From NCBI RefSeq assembly GCF_030815955.1, contig NZ_JAUSXK010000001.1:3410001-3474000 (forward strand): a DNA stretch of 64,000 nt, written 5' to 3'. The notes beneath the pieces are model-generated. The model had not been told where the DNA came from, did not search any database, and saw only the letters and a program-made list of their open reading frames with translations. Shown one piece after another: positions 54,555-64,000 of this stretch; within the stretch, counting starts at the first letter, position 1; each line of letters starts with the position of its first letter. Origin of the DNA: Microbacterium murale. Its GTDB lineage: Bacteria > Actinomycetota > Actinomycetes > Actinomycetales > Microbacteriaceae. The position numbers and the translations under genes are program-made.

Positions 54555-55355
54555 TTGACTCACGCCGCGAGCCTCCTCGTCCGATTCGCAACGGATGAAT
54601 TCCACCCACCGTCGATCGCAGAGTTCTTCCCGGAGATCCTCTTCACCATCGGCCCGCTCTCGGTGCACCGCATCCACCTTGTGCAGTTTCTCGCGACCAT
54701 CGCCGTCGTCCTCATCCTCTGGCTCGGCACGCGCAAGCTCAAGCTAGTTCCCGGCCGCGGTCAGGGCGTCATCGAGATGCTCTTCGACATCGTCCGCGTG
54801 AACGTCGCACACGACATGATGGGCAAGAAGGACGGCGATCGCTTCCTGCCGCTTCTTACGACGATCTTCTTCATGGTGCTGTTCTTCAACATCACGGGCG
54901 TCATACCGTTCCTGAACATCGCGGGAACGAGCATCATCGCCGTGCCGCTGATGCTCGCGGTCATCACGTATGTCACGTTCATCTACGCCGGAATCCGCAA
55001 GAGTCCGTGGGGCTTCATCCGCAACTCGCTCTTCCCGCCCGGGGTTCCGCCGGCTCTGTACATCATCGTCGCGCCGCTGGAGTTCATCTCGACCTTCATC
55101 GTCCGGCCGGTCACGCTCACGCTGCGACTTCTGATGAACATGATGGTCGGGCACCTCATGCTGGTGCTGTTCTTCGCAGCGACCCAGTTCTTCATCTTCT
55201 CGATGGGCGGCTTCTGGACGATTCTCGGAGCGGGCACACTCGCCTTCGGCTTCGCGTTCACAGCCTTCGAGATCCTGGTGGCCTTCCTCCAGGCGTACGT
55301 CTTCACCATCCTCACCGCGGTCTACATCCAGCTCGCAGTCGCGGACGAACACTAA
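54555..55355 (+). CDS. atpB: ATP synthase F0 subunit a
   Basis: 266-aa membrane subunit that forms the proton half-channels against the c-ring. Hydrophobic helices follow the N-terminal FHPPSIAEFFPEILF. The essential arginine is in FIVRPVTLTLRLLMNMMVGHL (cut: RPVTLTLRLLMNMMVGHL), and the C-terminal helices end AYVFTILTAVYIQLAVADEH. A TTG start is used: a GCTGGAG site lies 7 nt upstream and no ATG or GTG fits. The TTG overlaps the stop of a 28-codon open frame (54472-54558, GTG start). First gene of atpBEFHAGDC. Confidence 0.94.
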   Translation: MTHAASLLVRFATDEFHPPSIAEFFPEILFTIGPLSVHRIHLVQFLATIAVVLILWLGTRKLKLVPGRGQGVIEMLFDIVRVNVAHDMMGKKDGDRFLPLLTTIFFMVLFFNITGVIPFLNIAGTSIIAVPLMLAVITYVTFIYAGIRKSPWGFIRNSLFPPGVPPALYIIVAPLEFISTFIVRPVTLTLRLLMNMMVGHLMLVLFFAATQFFIFSMGGFWTILGAGTLAFGFAFTAFEILVAFLQAYVFTILTAVYIQLAVADEH

Positions 55356-55382
55356 TCGGGGCGCGCCAGCACCCCTCAATGA

Positions 55383-55643
<261 letters not shown>

Positions 55644-55672
55644 TCCGTATCACCCACACGTAAGGAGACAGG

Positions 55673-56224
55673 ATGCTGAACGCTCTTGTCACGCTCGCAG
55701 CCGAGGAGGCGGAGCACAACCCGCTTCTGCCGGCGATGTACGACATCGTCTGGTCAGCGGTCTGCTTCGTCATCATCCTGATCGTGGCCTGGAAGGTCGC
55801 TCTCCCGAATGTGGCGAAGATGCTCGACGAGCGCTCCGCTGCCATCGAGGGCAACATCGCCAAGGCCGACGAAGCGCAGAAGCAGGCGGAGGCGGCTCTG
55901 GAGGAGTACACCCGCCAGCTCGCCGAGGCTCGCACAGAGGCCGGTGAGATCCGTGAGGCTGCCCGTGAGGACAGCAAGAAGATCGTCGCCGAAGCGAAGG
56001 AGACCGCGACCGTAGAGGCCGCACGCGTCACCGCCGCAGCTCAGGCGCAGATCGAGGCAGAGCGTCAGACGACGCTCGTCGCGCTCCGCTCTGAGGTCGG
56101 AACGCTCGCGATCGACCTCGCTGGCGGCGTGGTCGGCGAGACGCTGTCGGATGACGCTCGTGCGACCGCAGTCGTCGACCGCTTCCTCGCAGACCTCGAG
56201 GCGTCAGAAAAGGCGGCCAAGTAA
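55673..56224 (+). CDS. atpF: ATP synthase F0 subunit b
   Basis: 183-aa peripheral stalk subunit. One membrane helix (IVWSAVCFVIILIVAWKVAL, about 24-43) follows a short outer segment. The rest is an Ala/Glu/Lys-rich right-handed coiled coil (KQAEAALEEYTRQLAEARTE and onward) ending in the delta-binding region. TAAGGAGA ribosome-binding site. Its stop shares a base with the atpH ATG. Confidence 0.95.
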   Translation: MLNALVTLAAEEAEHNPLLPAMYDIVWSAVCFVIILIVAWKVALPNVAKMLDERSAAIEGNIAKADEAQKQAEAALEEYTRQLAEARTEAGEIREAAREDSKKIVAEAKETATVEAARVTAAAQAQIEAERQTTLVALRSEVGTLAIDLAGGVVGETLSDDARATAVVDRFLADLEASEKAAK

Positions 56225-57012
56225 TGGGCAGCGCGACCACTCAGGCACTCGCGGCTTCGACGGCGGCCCTCGCTGAGGCGAAGGACGTCACCCTCGACAC
56301 GGCCGGTGAACTCTTTACCGTGGCGCGTCTGATGGGCGAATCCGGTCAGCTGAGCGGCGCGCTGGCTGACCCCGCCGCTCCGGCGGGTCTGCGTGAGCAG
56401 GTCGTCGCGAAGGTGTTCGGCGGAGTGTCGAACACCACGCGTCAGGTGCTCTCGGTAGCGGTCGGTGAGAGATGGTCCGACGAGGCCGGCCTCATCGCAG
56501 GGATCGAGGAACTCGCGATCCGGGCGGCTGCCATCGCTGAGCCGAAGGCGGACATCGAAGGTGAGCTGTTCTCGTTCCTGCGTGTCATCGCGGCCAATCC
56601 GGAACTCGAGCTGGCACTCGGAAGCCGGTTGGGCGATGACTCCGCGAAGGGCAGCCTCGTAGAGAAGCTCATCGGCAGCACCGCGAGCGCGCCGACCACG
56701 CTGATCGTCTCGTCGCTCGTTCGTCAGCCGCGCAAGCGGCGTGTGCGTCAGCTGCTGAGCCGAGCGATGAAGATCGTCTCGGCACAGGGCGGCCGCATCG
56801 TCGCCACCGTGCACACGGCGGCACCGTTGTCCGCAGCGCAGCGCACCCGCCTCGGCGCTTCGCTCGCTGCGCGTTACGACGGACAGGTCTCCATCAATGA
56901 AGTGATCGACCCCAGTGTCGTCGGTGGACTGCGTGTGCAGGTCGCCGATGACGTGATCGACGGCAGCATCTCCGCGCGGCTCGCCGATCTTCGACAGAAG
57001 CTCGCGGGCTAA
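56224..57012 (+). CDS. atpH: ATP synthase F1 subunit delta
   Basis: 262-aa subunit joining the b stalk to the alpha crown. The N-terminal helical domain begins [20 protein letters not shown]. The usual delta C-terminal signature is present as [20 protein letters not shown], followed by [24 protein letters not shown] [20 protein letters not shown] and [20 protein letters not shown] (about 233-252). At 262 aa it is longer than the 180-aa E. coli protein, as usual in actinobacteria. It is not the mycobacterial b-delta fusion. Confidence 0.93.
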   Translation: MGSATTQALAASTAALAEAKDVTLDTAGELFTVARLMGESGQLSGALADPAAPAGLREQVVAKVFGGVSNTTRQVLSVAVGERWSDEAGLIAGIEELAIRAAAIAEPKADIEGELFSFLRVIAANPELELALGSRLGDDSAKGSLVEKLIGSTASAPTTLIVSSLVRQPRKRRVRQLLSRAMKIVSAQGGRIVATVHTAAPLSAAQRTRLGASLAARYDGQVSINEVIDPSVVGGLRVQVADDVIDGSISARLADLRQKLAG

Positions 57013-57064
57013 TACGACTTCGCGCGGGGAACCGCGCAGACTCTCTCAATACAAAGGGAAGACA

Positions 57065-58705
57065 ATGGCAGAACTATCGATCAGCCCCGACGTCATCCGT
57101 GACGCGCTGAAGGACTTCGCCGCTGCGTACGAGCCCACCGGCGCCGCAGCGACCGAGGTCGGCACGGTCATCGACGCCGCCGACGGCATCGCCCACATCG
57201 AGGGCCTGCCCGGCGTCATGGCGAACGAGCTCCTGACGTTCGCCAACGGCACGCAGGGCCTCGCGCTGAACCTGGACGAGCACGAGATCGGCACGGTCGT
57301 CCTCGGCGACTTCTCCGGTATTCAGGCCGGCCAGGAGGTCCGCCGTACCGGCGAGGTCCTCTCGGTTCCGGTCGGTGACGGCTACCTCGGCCGCGTGGTC
57401 GACGCGCTCGGGAACCCAATCGACGGTCTCGGCGAGATCGCTTCGGAGGCACGCCGCGAGCTCGAGCTGCAGGCGCCGGGCGTCATGCAGCGCAAGAGTG
57501 TGCACGAGCCGATGCAGACCGGCATCAAGGCGATCGACGCGATGATCCCCGTCGGCCGTGGTCAGCGTCAGCTGATCATCGGTGACCGCCAGACCGGCAA
57601 GACGGCGATCGCGATCGACACGATCATCAACCAGAAGGACAACTGGGAGTCGGGCGACACTGACAAGCAGGTTCGCTGCATCTACGTCGCCATCGGCCAG
57701 AAGGGCTCGACGATCGCATCCGTCAAGGGTGCGCTCGAGGATGCCGGAGCGATGGAGTACACGACGATCGTCGCCGCTCCCGCTTCTGACGCGGCTGGTT
57801 TCAAGTACATCGCGCCCTACACGGGCTCCGCTATCGGACAGCACTGGATGTACGGCGGCAAGCACGTCCTGATCATCTTCGATGACCTGTCGAAGCAGGC
57901 CGAGGCCTACCGCGCCGTTTCACTTCTCCTGCGCCGTCCGCCGGGACGTGAGGCATACCCGGGTGACGTCTTCTACCTGCACTCCCGTCTGCTGGAGCGT
58001 TGCGCGAAGCTGTCCGACGAACTCGGTGCTGGTTCGATGACGGGTCTCCCGATCATCGAGACCAAGGCGAACGATGTCTCGGCGTACATCCCGACCAACG
58101 TGATCTCGATCACCGATGGCCAGATCTTCCTGCAGTCCGACCTCTTCAACGCCAACCAGCGTCCGGCGGTCGACGTGGGTATCTCCGTCTCGCGAGTCGG
58201 TGGTGACGCTCAGGTCAAGTCGATCAAGAAGGTCTCCGGAACGCTGAAGCTGGAGCTTGCGCAGTACCGCTCGCTCGAGGCCTTCGCGATGTTCGCGAGC
58301 GACCTCGACGCGACATCGCGTCGTCAGCTCGACCGCGGTGCGCGTCTGACCGAACTGCTCAAGCAGCCGCAGTATTCGCCTTACCCCGTCGAGGATCAGG
58401 TCGTCTCGATCTGGGCCGGTACCAACGGAAAGCTCGACACGATCGAGGTCTCTGACGTGCTGCGCTTCGAGCGTGAGCTTCTCGACCACCTGCGTCGCAA
58501 CACCAAGGTGCTCGACACCCTGCGCGAGACGAACGTTCTCACCGACGACACCGTCGCGGAGCTCGAGAAGCAGGTCGACGCTTTCATCCTTGAGTTCCAG
58601 GGTGGCAAGGGCCAGTCCATCGGCGCCGTGGGCCATGAGGAGCACGTCGCCCAGGATCTGGACGACGTCAACCAGGAGAAGATCGTCAAGGGTCGTCGCG
58701 CGTAA
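57065..58705 (+). CDS. atpA: ATP synthase F1 subunit alpha
   Basis: 546-aa regulatory nucleotide-binding subunit. Walker A is [15 protein letters not shown] with GDRQTGKT at 173-180. Walker B is [20 protein letters not shown]. The arginine finger lies in the C-terminal part of [20 protein letters not shown] plus [11 protein letters not shown], the alpha signature. A C-terminal extension of about 30 residues ([20 protein letters not shown]) past the E. coli end is typical of actinobacterial alpha subunits and in mycobacteria suppresses ATP hydrolysis. AAAGGGAAG site before the ATG. Confidence 0.96.
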   Translation: MAELSISPDVIRDALKDFAAAYEPTGAAATEVGTVIDAADGIAHIEGLPGVMANELLTFANGTQGLALNLDEHEIGTVVLGDFSGIQAGQEVRRTGEVLSVPVGDGYLGRVVDALGNPIDGLGEIASEARRELELQAPGVMQRKSVHEPMQTGIKAIDAMIPVGRGQRQLIIGDRQTGKTAIAIDTIINQKDNWESGDTDKQVRCIYVAIGQKGSTIASVKGALEDAGAMEYTTIVAAPASDAAGFKYIAPYTGSAIGQHWMYGGKHVLIIFDDLSKQAEAYRAVSLLLRRPPGREAYPGDVFYLHSRLLERCAKLSDELGAGSMTGLPIIETKANDVSAYIPTNVISITDGQIFLQSDLFNANQRPAVDVGISVSRVGGDAQVKSIKKVSGTLKLELAQYRSLEAFAMFASDLDATSRRQLDRGARLTELLKQPQYSPYPVEDQVVSIWAGTNGKLDTIEVSDVLRFERELLDHLRRNTKVLDTLRETNVLTDDTVAELEKQVDAFILEFQGGKGQSIGAVGHEEHVAQDLDDVNQEKIVKGRRA

Positions 58706-58724
58706 TCGCGTGAGGTACTGAAAC

Positions 58725-61102
<2,378 letters not shown>

Positions 61103-61104
61103 TC

Positions 61105-61365
61105 ATGGCATTGAAGGTGAGTCTTGTCTCCGCGGATGCGGAGGTCTGGACGGGGGAGGCCACGCTCGTCGTCGCCAAGACCGTCGAGGGCGAGATCGGC
61201 ATCATGAGCGGTCACGAGCCCATCCTGGCGATTCTCGCCGAGGGGCAGGTCCGCATCACGCAGGCCGATGGCAGCAAGGTGCTCGCGAACGCCCAGGACG
61301 GCTTCCTCTCGATGGAAGGCAGCCAGCTGACGATCGTCGCGGGTAACGCGGCGCTCATCGCCTGA
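61105..61365 (+). CDS. atpC: ATP synthase F1 subunit epsilon, beta-sandwich only
   Basis: 86-aa subunit at the foot of the rotor. The whole protein is the N-terminal beta-sandwich (LKVSLVSADAEVWTGEATLV, VEGEIGIMSGHEPILAILAE, ending QLTIVAGNAALIA). The C-terminal two-helix domain that inhibits ATP hydrolysis in E. coli and Bacillus is entirely absent: the reading frame stops cleanly at 61365, with no sign of a frameshift remnant before the terminator at 61381. Short epsilons occur in some actinobacteria. The start is ATG 61105, 2 nt after the atpD stop. Confidence 0.93.
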   Translation: MALKVSLVSADAEVWTGEATLVVAKTVEGEIGIMSGHEPILAILAEGQVRITQADGSKVLANAQDGFLSMEGSQLTIVAGNAALIA

Positions 61366-61380
61366 ACGTACTCATCACGG

Positions 61381-61421
61381 ACGCGTCCGCCCGTCAGCTT
61401 CGAGTTGGCCGGCGGGCGCGT
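61381..61421 (+). terminator. terminator of the atp operon
   Basis: ACGCGTCCGCC pairs with GGCGGGCGCGT over 11 bp (one G-U), and the inner CAGCT/AGTTG can pair further. TTCTTGTCT follows the stem. It begins 15 nt after the atpC stop. Confidence 0.75.
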
Positions 61422-61438
61422 TCTTGTCTGTGGAGCCT

Positions 61439-62185
61439 ATGAAGATCCTTCTCCCTCCGTCCGAGACGAAACGCCCAGGCGGCTCCGGAACGCCGTTCGA
61501 CGCCGAGAGTCTTGCGCTGCCGTCGCTTTCCGCTGAGAGGGATGCCGTCGTGACGGCTCTCGTGACCCTCGCGGCGGATCCCGCCGCTGCCAGGCGCGTG
61601 CTGAAACTCAGCGAGCGCCAGCTCGGGGACATCGACCACAATGCGTCGTTGCGCTCCGCCCCGACGATGGCCGCTGCCGACCGGTATACGGGCGTGCTGT
61701 ACGACGCACTTGATGCCGCGTCACTCGACGCCGCGTCCAGACGATGGCTCAACAGGCACGTGTGGATTCACTCGGCACCGTTCGGCCCGCTCGCTGCGCT
61801 GGACGCGATTCCGATGTATCGGCTCGCGGCGGGTGCATCTCTTCCCGGCATTGCGCCGTTGCGTCGGCACTGGGCGAAGGCGACGTCAGAAGCGATAGCG
61901 CAGGCCGCTCCGTCGTTCGTGCTGGATCTTCGCAGCGAGGCATACGTCGCCCTCGGCCCGGTGCCTGCTTCCGTGACGTCCGCCTATGTGCGTGTGGTCA
62001 CGGACGAGGGACGTGCGCTCAACCACTTCAACAAGAAGGCCAAGGGCGAACTCGTGCGAGCGCTGGCCCTGGAACGCGCCAGCGTGCGTTCTCTTTCGAC
62101 GCTGCGGGATTGGGCATCCGCTCGATCGATTACGATGCGACGGGGCGAACAGGCCGGCGTCCTCGAACTCGTGACAGGGGCCTGA
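61439..62185 (+). CDS. yaaA: YaaA family peroxide-stress protein (DUF328)
   Basis: 248-aa cytosolic protein. It begins MKILLPPSETKRPGG, the conserved start of the family. YTGVLYDALDAASLDAASRR and MYRLAAGASLPGI, then FVLDLRSEAYVALGPVP and LNHFNKKAKGELVRAL are conserved blocks including the HFNKKAKG helix-hairpin-helix-like DNA contact. The E. coli homologue lowers intracellular free iron during H2O2 stress and binds DNA. The ATG at 61439 is chosen as the family start; an in-frame extension by five codons exists. Confidence 0.92.
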   Translation: MKILLPPSETKRPGGSGTPFDAESLALPSLSAERDAVVTALVTLAADPAAARRVLKLSERQLGDIDHNASLRSAPTMAAADRYTGVLYDALDAASLDAASRRWLNRHVWIHSAPFGPLAALDAIPMYRLAAGASLPGIAPLRRHWAKATSEAIAQAAPSFVLDLRSEAYVALGPVPASVTSAYVRVVTDEGRALNHFNKKAKGELVRALALERASVRSLSTLRDWASARSITMRRGEQAGVLELVTGA

Positions 62186-62329
62186 GAACCGAGCAGGCAC
62201 ATGACGATATCGGTGCGCGTGTCGTTGCCAGTGGGCGGATGACCCCGCTACCATGGCCAATGCGCGAAGCGAAGGCTTCGTACTCGGGGGGCGAGGTCCG
62301 CTTCCTCTGTCAAAAGGAATGTGAGTCTC

Positions 62330-63163
62330 ATGTATTCCGCCTATTCTGACTACTCCGACGTTGGCGCCTATGCCGGCATCTGGGCCGCATTCATCGGCCT
62401 CTATTTCGTGTTCGCCATTGTCTTCTACGTCCTGGGCTCGCTCTTCTACATGAAGCTGTTCGAAAAGGCCGGCGTGCAGGGCAAGTGGCGCGCGTGGGTG
62501 CCCGTGTACAACAACATGATCTTCGTGAAGCTGGGCGATCTGAGCCCTTGGTTGGTGCTGTACGGCATCGGCGCTTCGCTCCTGCTCGGCTGGATTCCTT
62601 TCCTCGGACAGCTCGTGATCCTGGCGGTCGCCGTGATCATGGTCCTCGCGGCATACCGTGTCGGTCAGAAGCTGCAGAAGGAGGGCGCATGGGTCGTCCT
62701 CTACATCTTCCTGTCCCTCGTCTGGCTCGGCATCATGGCCTTCGACAAGTCGCGCTGGAACCCCCAGATCCCGCCCGCCCCGTGGGCTGGCAACGCCTTC
62801 TTCGGCGACCGCACCACATGGGACGGCATCCCCGCCCAGCCTTCGGCACAGGCCGCACCCGGCGCCACGCCCGGATACGGTGCAGCGCCACAGGGGTACG
62901 CGCCGCCGCAGGGCTACCAGCAGCCTGCACCCGGCTACCAGCCGCCGGCTGCTCCCGGCTACCAGCAGCCCGCGGCTCCCGGCTACCAGCCGCCTGCCAC
63001 GCCTCCTGCCGCTCCGGCATCTCCGGTGACGCCGCCGCCTGCTGCGCCGTCCACGCCGCCTGCTGCGCCGAGCACGCCGCCCGCAGCCCCGACGACGCCG
63101 CCTGCGGCTCCGCCGGCACCGCCCGCGGGTCCGCCGGTGCCCCCGACGCAGCCACCGGCCTGA
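62330..63163 (+). CDS. DUF5684 membrane protein with Pro/Ala-rich cytosolic or external tail
   Basis: 277 aa. The first 150 residues hold four to five hydrophobic helices with the DUF5684-type pattern LGSLFYMKLFEKAGVQGKW, AWVPVYNNMIFVKLGDLSPW and FLGQLVILAVAVIMVLAAYR. From about residue 170 the protein is a repetitive tail: GYQQPAPGYQPPAAPGYQ-type units, then PPAAPSTPPAAPTTPPAAP units ending in PPTQPPA. Function unknown; signal-peptidase-like naming is sometimes used for this family but no catalytic dyad is seen. ATG 62330 has AAAAGGA 10 nt upstream; GTG 62321 is too close to it. Confidence 0.82.
   Translation: MYSAYSDYSDVGAYAGIWAAFIGLYFVFAIVFYVLGSLFYMKLFEKAGVQGKWRAWVPVYNNMIFVKLGDLSPWLVLYGIGASLLLGWIPFLGQLVILAVAVIMVLAAYRVGQKLQKEGAWVVLYIFLSLVWLGIMAFDKSRWNPQIPPAPWAGNAFFGDRTTWDGIPAQPSAQAAPGATPGYGAAPQGYAPPQGYQQPAPGYQPPAAPGYQQPAAPGYQPPATPPAAPASPVTPPPAAPSTPPAAPSTPPAAPTTPPAAPPAPPAGPPVPPTQPPA
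62900..63159 (+). repeat. coding low-complexity tandem repeats (Pro/Ala/Gly/Tyr)
   Basis: Four GYQxPAxP units encoded at about 62916-62996 are followed by degenerate PPAAPSTP-type units to 63159. Nucleotide repeats are imperfect, so slippage-driven length variation is plausible. Confidence 0.7.
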
Positions 63164-63173
63164 TGCGTTGAAT

Positions 63174-63205
63174 GAAGGACCCTCGATCTCGATCGGGGGT
63201 CCTTC
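63174..63205 (+). terminator. terminator after the DUF5684 gene
   Basis: GAAGGACCC (63174-63182) pairs with GGGTCCTTC (63197-63205), and TCGATC/GATCGG extends the stem inward. A GTCGTAGT stretch follows. Confidence 0.7.
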
Positions 63206-63228
63206 GTCGTAGTCGGACGAGATTCCGA

Positions 63229-63234
63229 TAGCGT
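63229..63234 (+). promoter_or_regulatory. -10 hexamer of the aldo/keto reductase gene, leaderless type
   Basis: TAGCGT ends 6 nt before the ATG at 63241 and favours it over the ATG two codons later. Confidence 0.5.
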
Positions 63235-63240
63235 GGACAC

Positions 63241-64000
63241 ATGGTCATGTCGCAGCGTCGGGTCGGAGCATCCGGTCTTCTCGTTTCGTCGACCGGTCTC
63301 GGATGCAACAACTTCGGCCGCGCGGGCACGGCGACCGAGACGCTCGACGGTACCCGAGCGGTCATCGACGCAGCCATCGCGAATGGCGTCACCTTCTTCG
63401 ACACGGCCGATATGTACGGCAAGGATCCTGGGCTCAGCGAGTCGCTGATGGGCGAGGCATTGCAGGGGCGGCGTGATCGCATCGTGCTGGCCACGAAGTT
63501 CGGTCAGGAGCGCGATATGGGGTACGACTTCCCGGCGGGGCGGGGCTCGCGCAGGTACATCCGCCGCGCGGTCGAAGAATCTCTTCGTCGTCTGCGGACC
63601 GATTGGATCGATCTGTACCAGCTGCACCTCCCAGACCCGGAGACTCCGATCGCCGAGACGACGGATGCTCTTGATGAACTCGTCCGCGAAGGCAAGATCC
63701 GCTATTACGGTCACTCCAACTTCCCCGGTTGGCAGGTCGCCGAGGCGGAGCTCACTTCGCGGCTTCGCTCGACCGGACGATTCGTATCGGCGCAGAACCA
63801 CTACTCGCTGCTGGCCAGGGCGGCGGAACGCGAGCTGCTTCCGGCGGTCGAACGCTATGGGCTCGGATTCTTCCCCTATTTCCCGCTGCAGAACGGCCTG
63901 CTCACTGGGAAGTTCTCACGCGCTGGAGGACCAGAGGGGAGTCGCATCATGTCCAACAAGCGGCACCTGTGGGAGAACGCGCCATGGGACGCTTTGGACG
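63241..64000 (+). CDS. aldo/keto reductase (partial, runs off the window)
   Basis: NADPH-dependent carbonyl reductase of the AKR superfamily; 253 codons are present and the 3' end lies beyond the window. The N terminus (VSSTGLGCNNFG), the catalytic Asp/Tyr region FFDTADMYGKDPGLSESLMG (about 58-77), the Lys in LATKFGQE (about 84-91), and DWIDLYQLHLPDPETPIAET with the catalytic His (about 121-140) are all intact. YYGHSNFPGWQV and FVSAQNHYSLLARAAERELL fit the YghZ/potassium-channel-beta-like AKR branch. Substrate unknown. The frame is open to the last base. Confidence 0.92.
   Translation, partial: MVMSQRRVGASGLLVSSTGLGCNNFGRAGTATETLDGTRAVIDAAIANGVTFFDTADMYGKDPGLSESLMGEALQGRRDRIVLATKFGQERDMGYDFPAGRGSRRYIRRAVEESLRRLRTDWIDLYQLHLPDPETPIAETTDALDELVREGKIRYYGHSNFPGWQVAEAELTSRLRSTGRFVSAQNHYSLLARAAERELLPAVERYGLGFFPYFPLQNGLLTGKFSRAGGPEGSRIMSNKRHLWENAPWDALD

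Noticed and set aside
62900..63159. CRISPR or satellite array
   Set aside because: The repetition is in frame, encodes Pro/Ala/Gly/Tyr units of variable length and has no spacers.

Overview
The window is a contiguous piece of chromosome from a high-GC actinobacterium, most likely Microbacterium or a close relative in Microbacteriaceae. This rests on several sequence signs: strongly G/C-biased third codon positions, many GTG starts, a Rho with a long Arg/Asn/Asp-rich insert, actinobacterial families (GuaB1, DUF3097, LmeA/DUF2993, AbiEi-DUF559), and the block rho-prfA-prmC-threonylcarbamoyl-AMP synthase-wecA-like-atp. Coding density is near 95 percent. I see no insertion sequence, prophage, CRISPR array or rRNA, and one tRNA. 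The only gene-free stretch above 300 bases is about 10753-11099.

Layout. 45-9526: guaB1; a two-gene CNNM/CorC-type Mg2+ transporter operon preceded by a 24-codon leader ORF; an Old Yellow Enzyme reductase; nnrD with a coupled membrane glycosyltransferase; a thiamine-binding protein; an MFS exporter; a NUDIX hydrolase. 9544-13436: metX and metY on the same strand, separated by an oppositely oriented AbiEi/DUF559 gene. 13585-15704: SDR reductase, ung, GNAT. 15658-20602: five-gene peptide/nickel-type ABC importer. 20711-23507: hydrolase, AhpD-like protein, tyrosine phosphatase, and a stand-alone SIP-domain protein under an iron box. 23512-27666: HEXXH protein, arginase-like protein, pspA and a TPM-domain protein. 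27803-31324: DUF3097, trmB, CPBP-like membrane protein, DUF1304, GyrI-like. 31439-37211: thrC, MFS plus a MerR/sliding-clamp-like fusion, and ohrR-ohr-quinone reductase. 37333-41921: tRNA-Arg(CCG), SGNH hydrolase, argS, LmeA-like, BrkB-like. 42057-45774: lysA-hom-thrB. 45942-52773: rho, prfA, a small membrane protein, cysE-cysK on the opposite strand, prmC, tsaC. 52770-61365: WecA-like transferase, AtpI-like protein and the complete F1Fo ATP synthase operon atpBEFHAGDC. 61439-64000: yaaA, a DUF5684 membrane protein and an aldo/keto reductase cut by the window end.

How the genes work together. Aspartate-family amino acid synthesis is represented by lysA, hom, thrB, thrC, metX and metY. Cysteine synthesis is represented by cysE and cysK, which supply the sulfur used by MetY. 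Stress and redox functions include ohrR-ohr, Old Yellow Enzyme, pspA and yaaA. Translation and termination genes (argS, prfA, prmC, tsaC, trmB, rho) lead into the ATP synthase.

The clearest regulatory pattern is promoter placement. At least fourteen genes on both strands have a TANNNT -10 hexamer ending exactly 6 nt before the start codon, as expected for leaderless mRNAs. The best candidate for an undescribed system is the acidic/proline-rich leader ORF (starting MDDPP) ahead of the CNNM transporter pair, whose stop codon overlaps the transporter start. All family calls come from reading the translated sequence; no database search was run.
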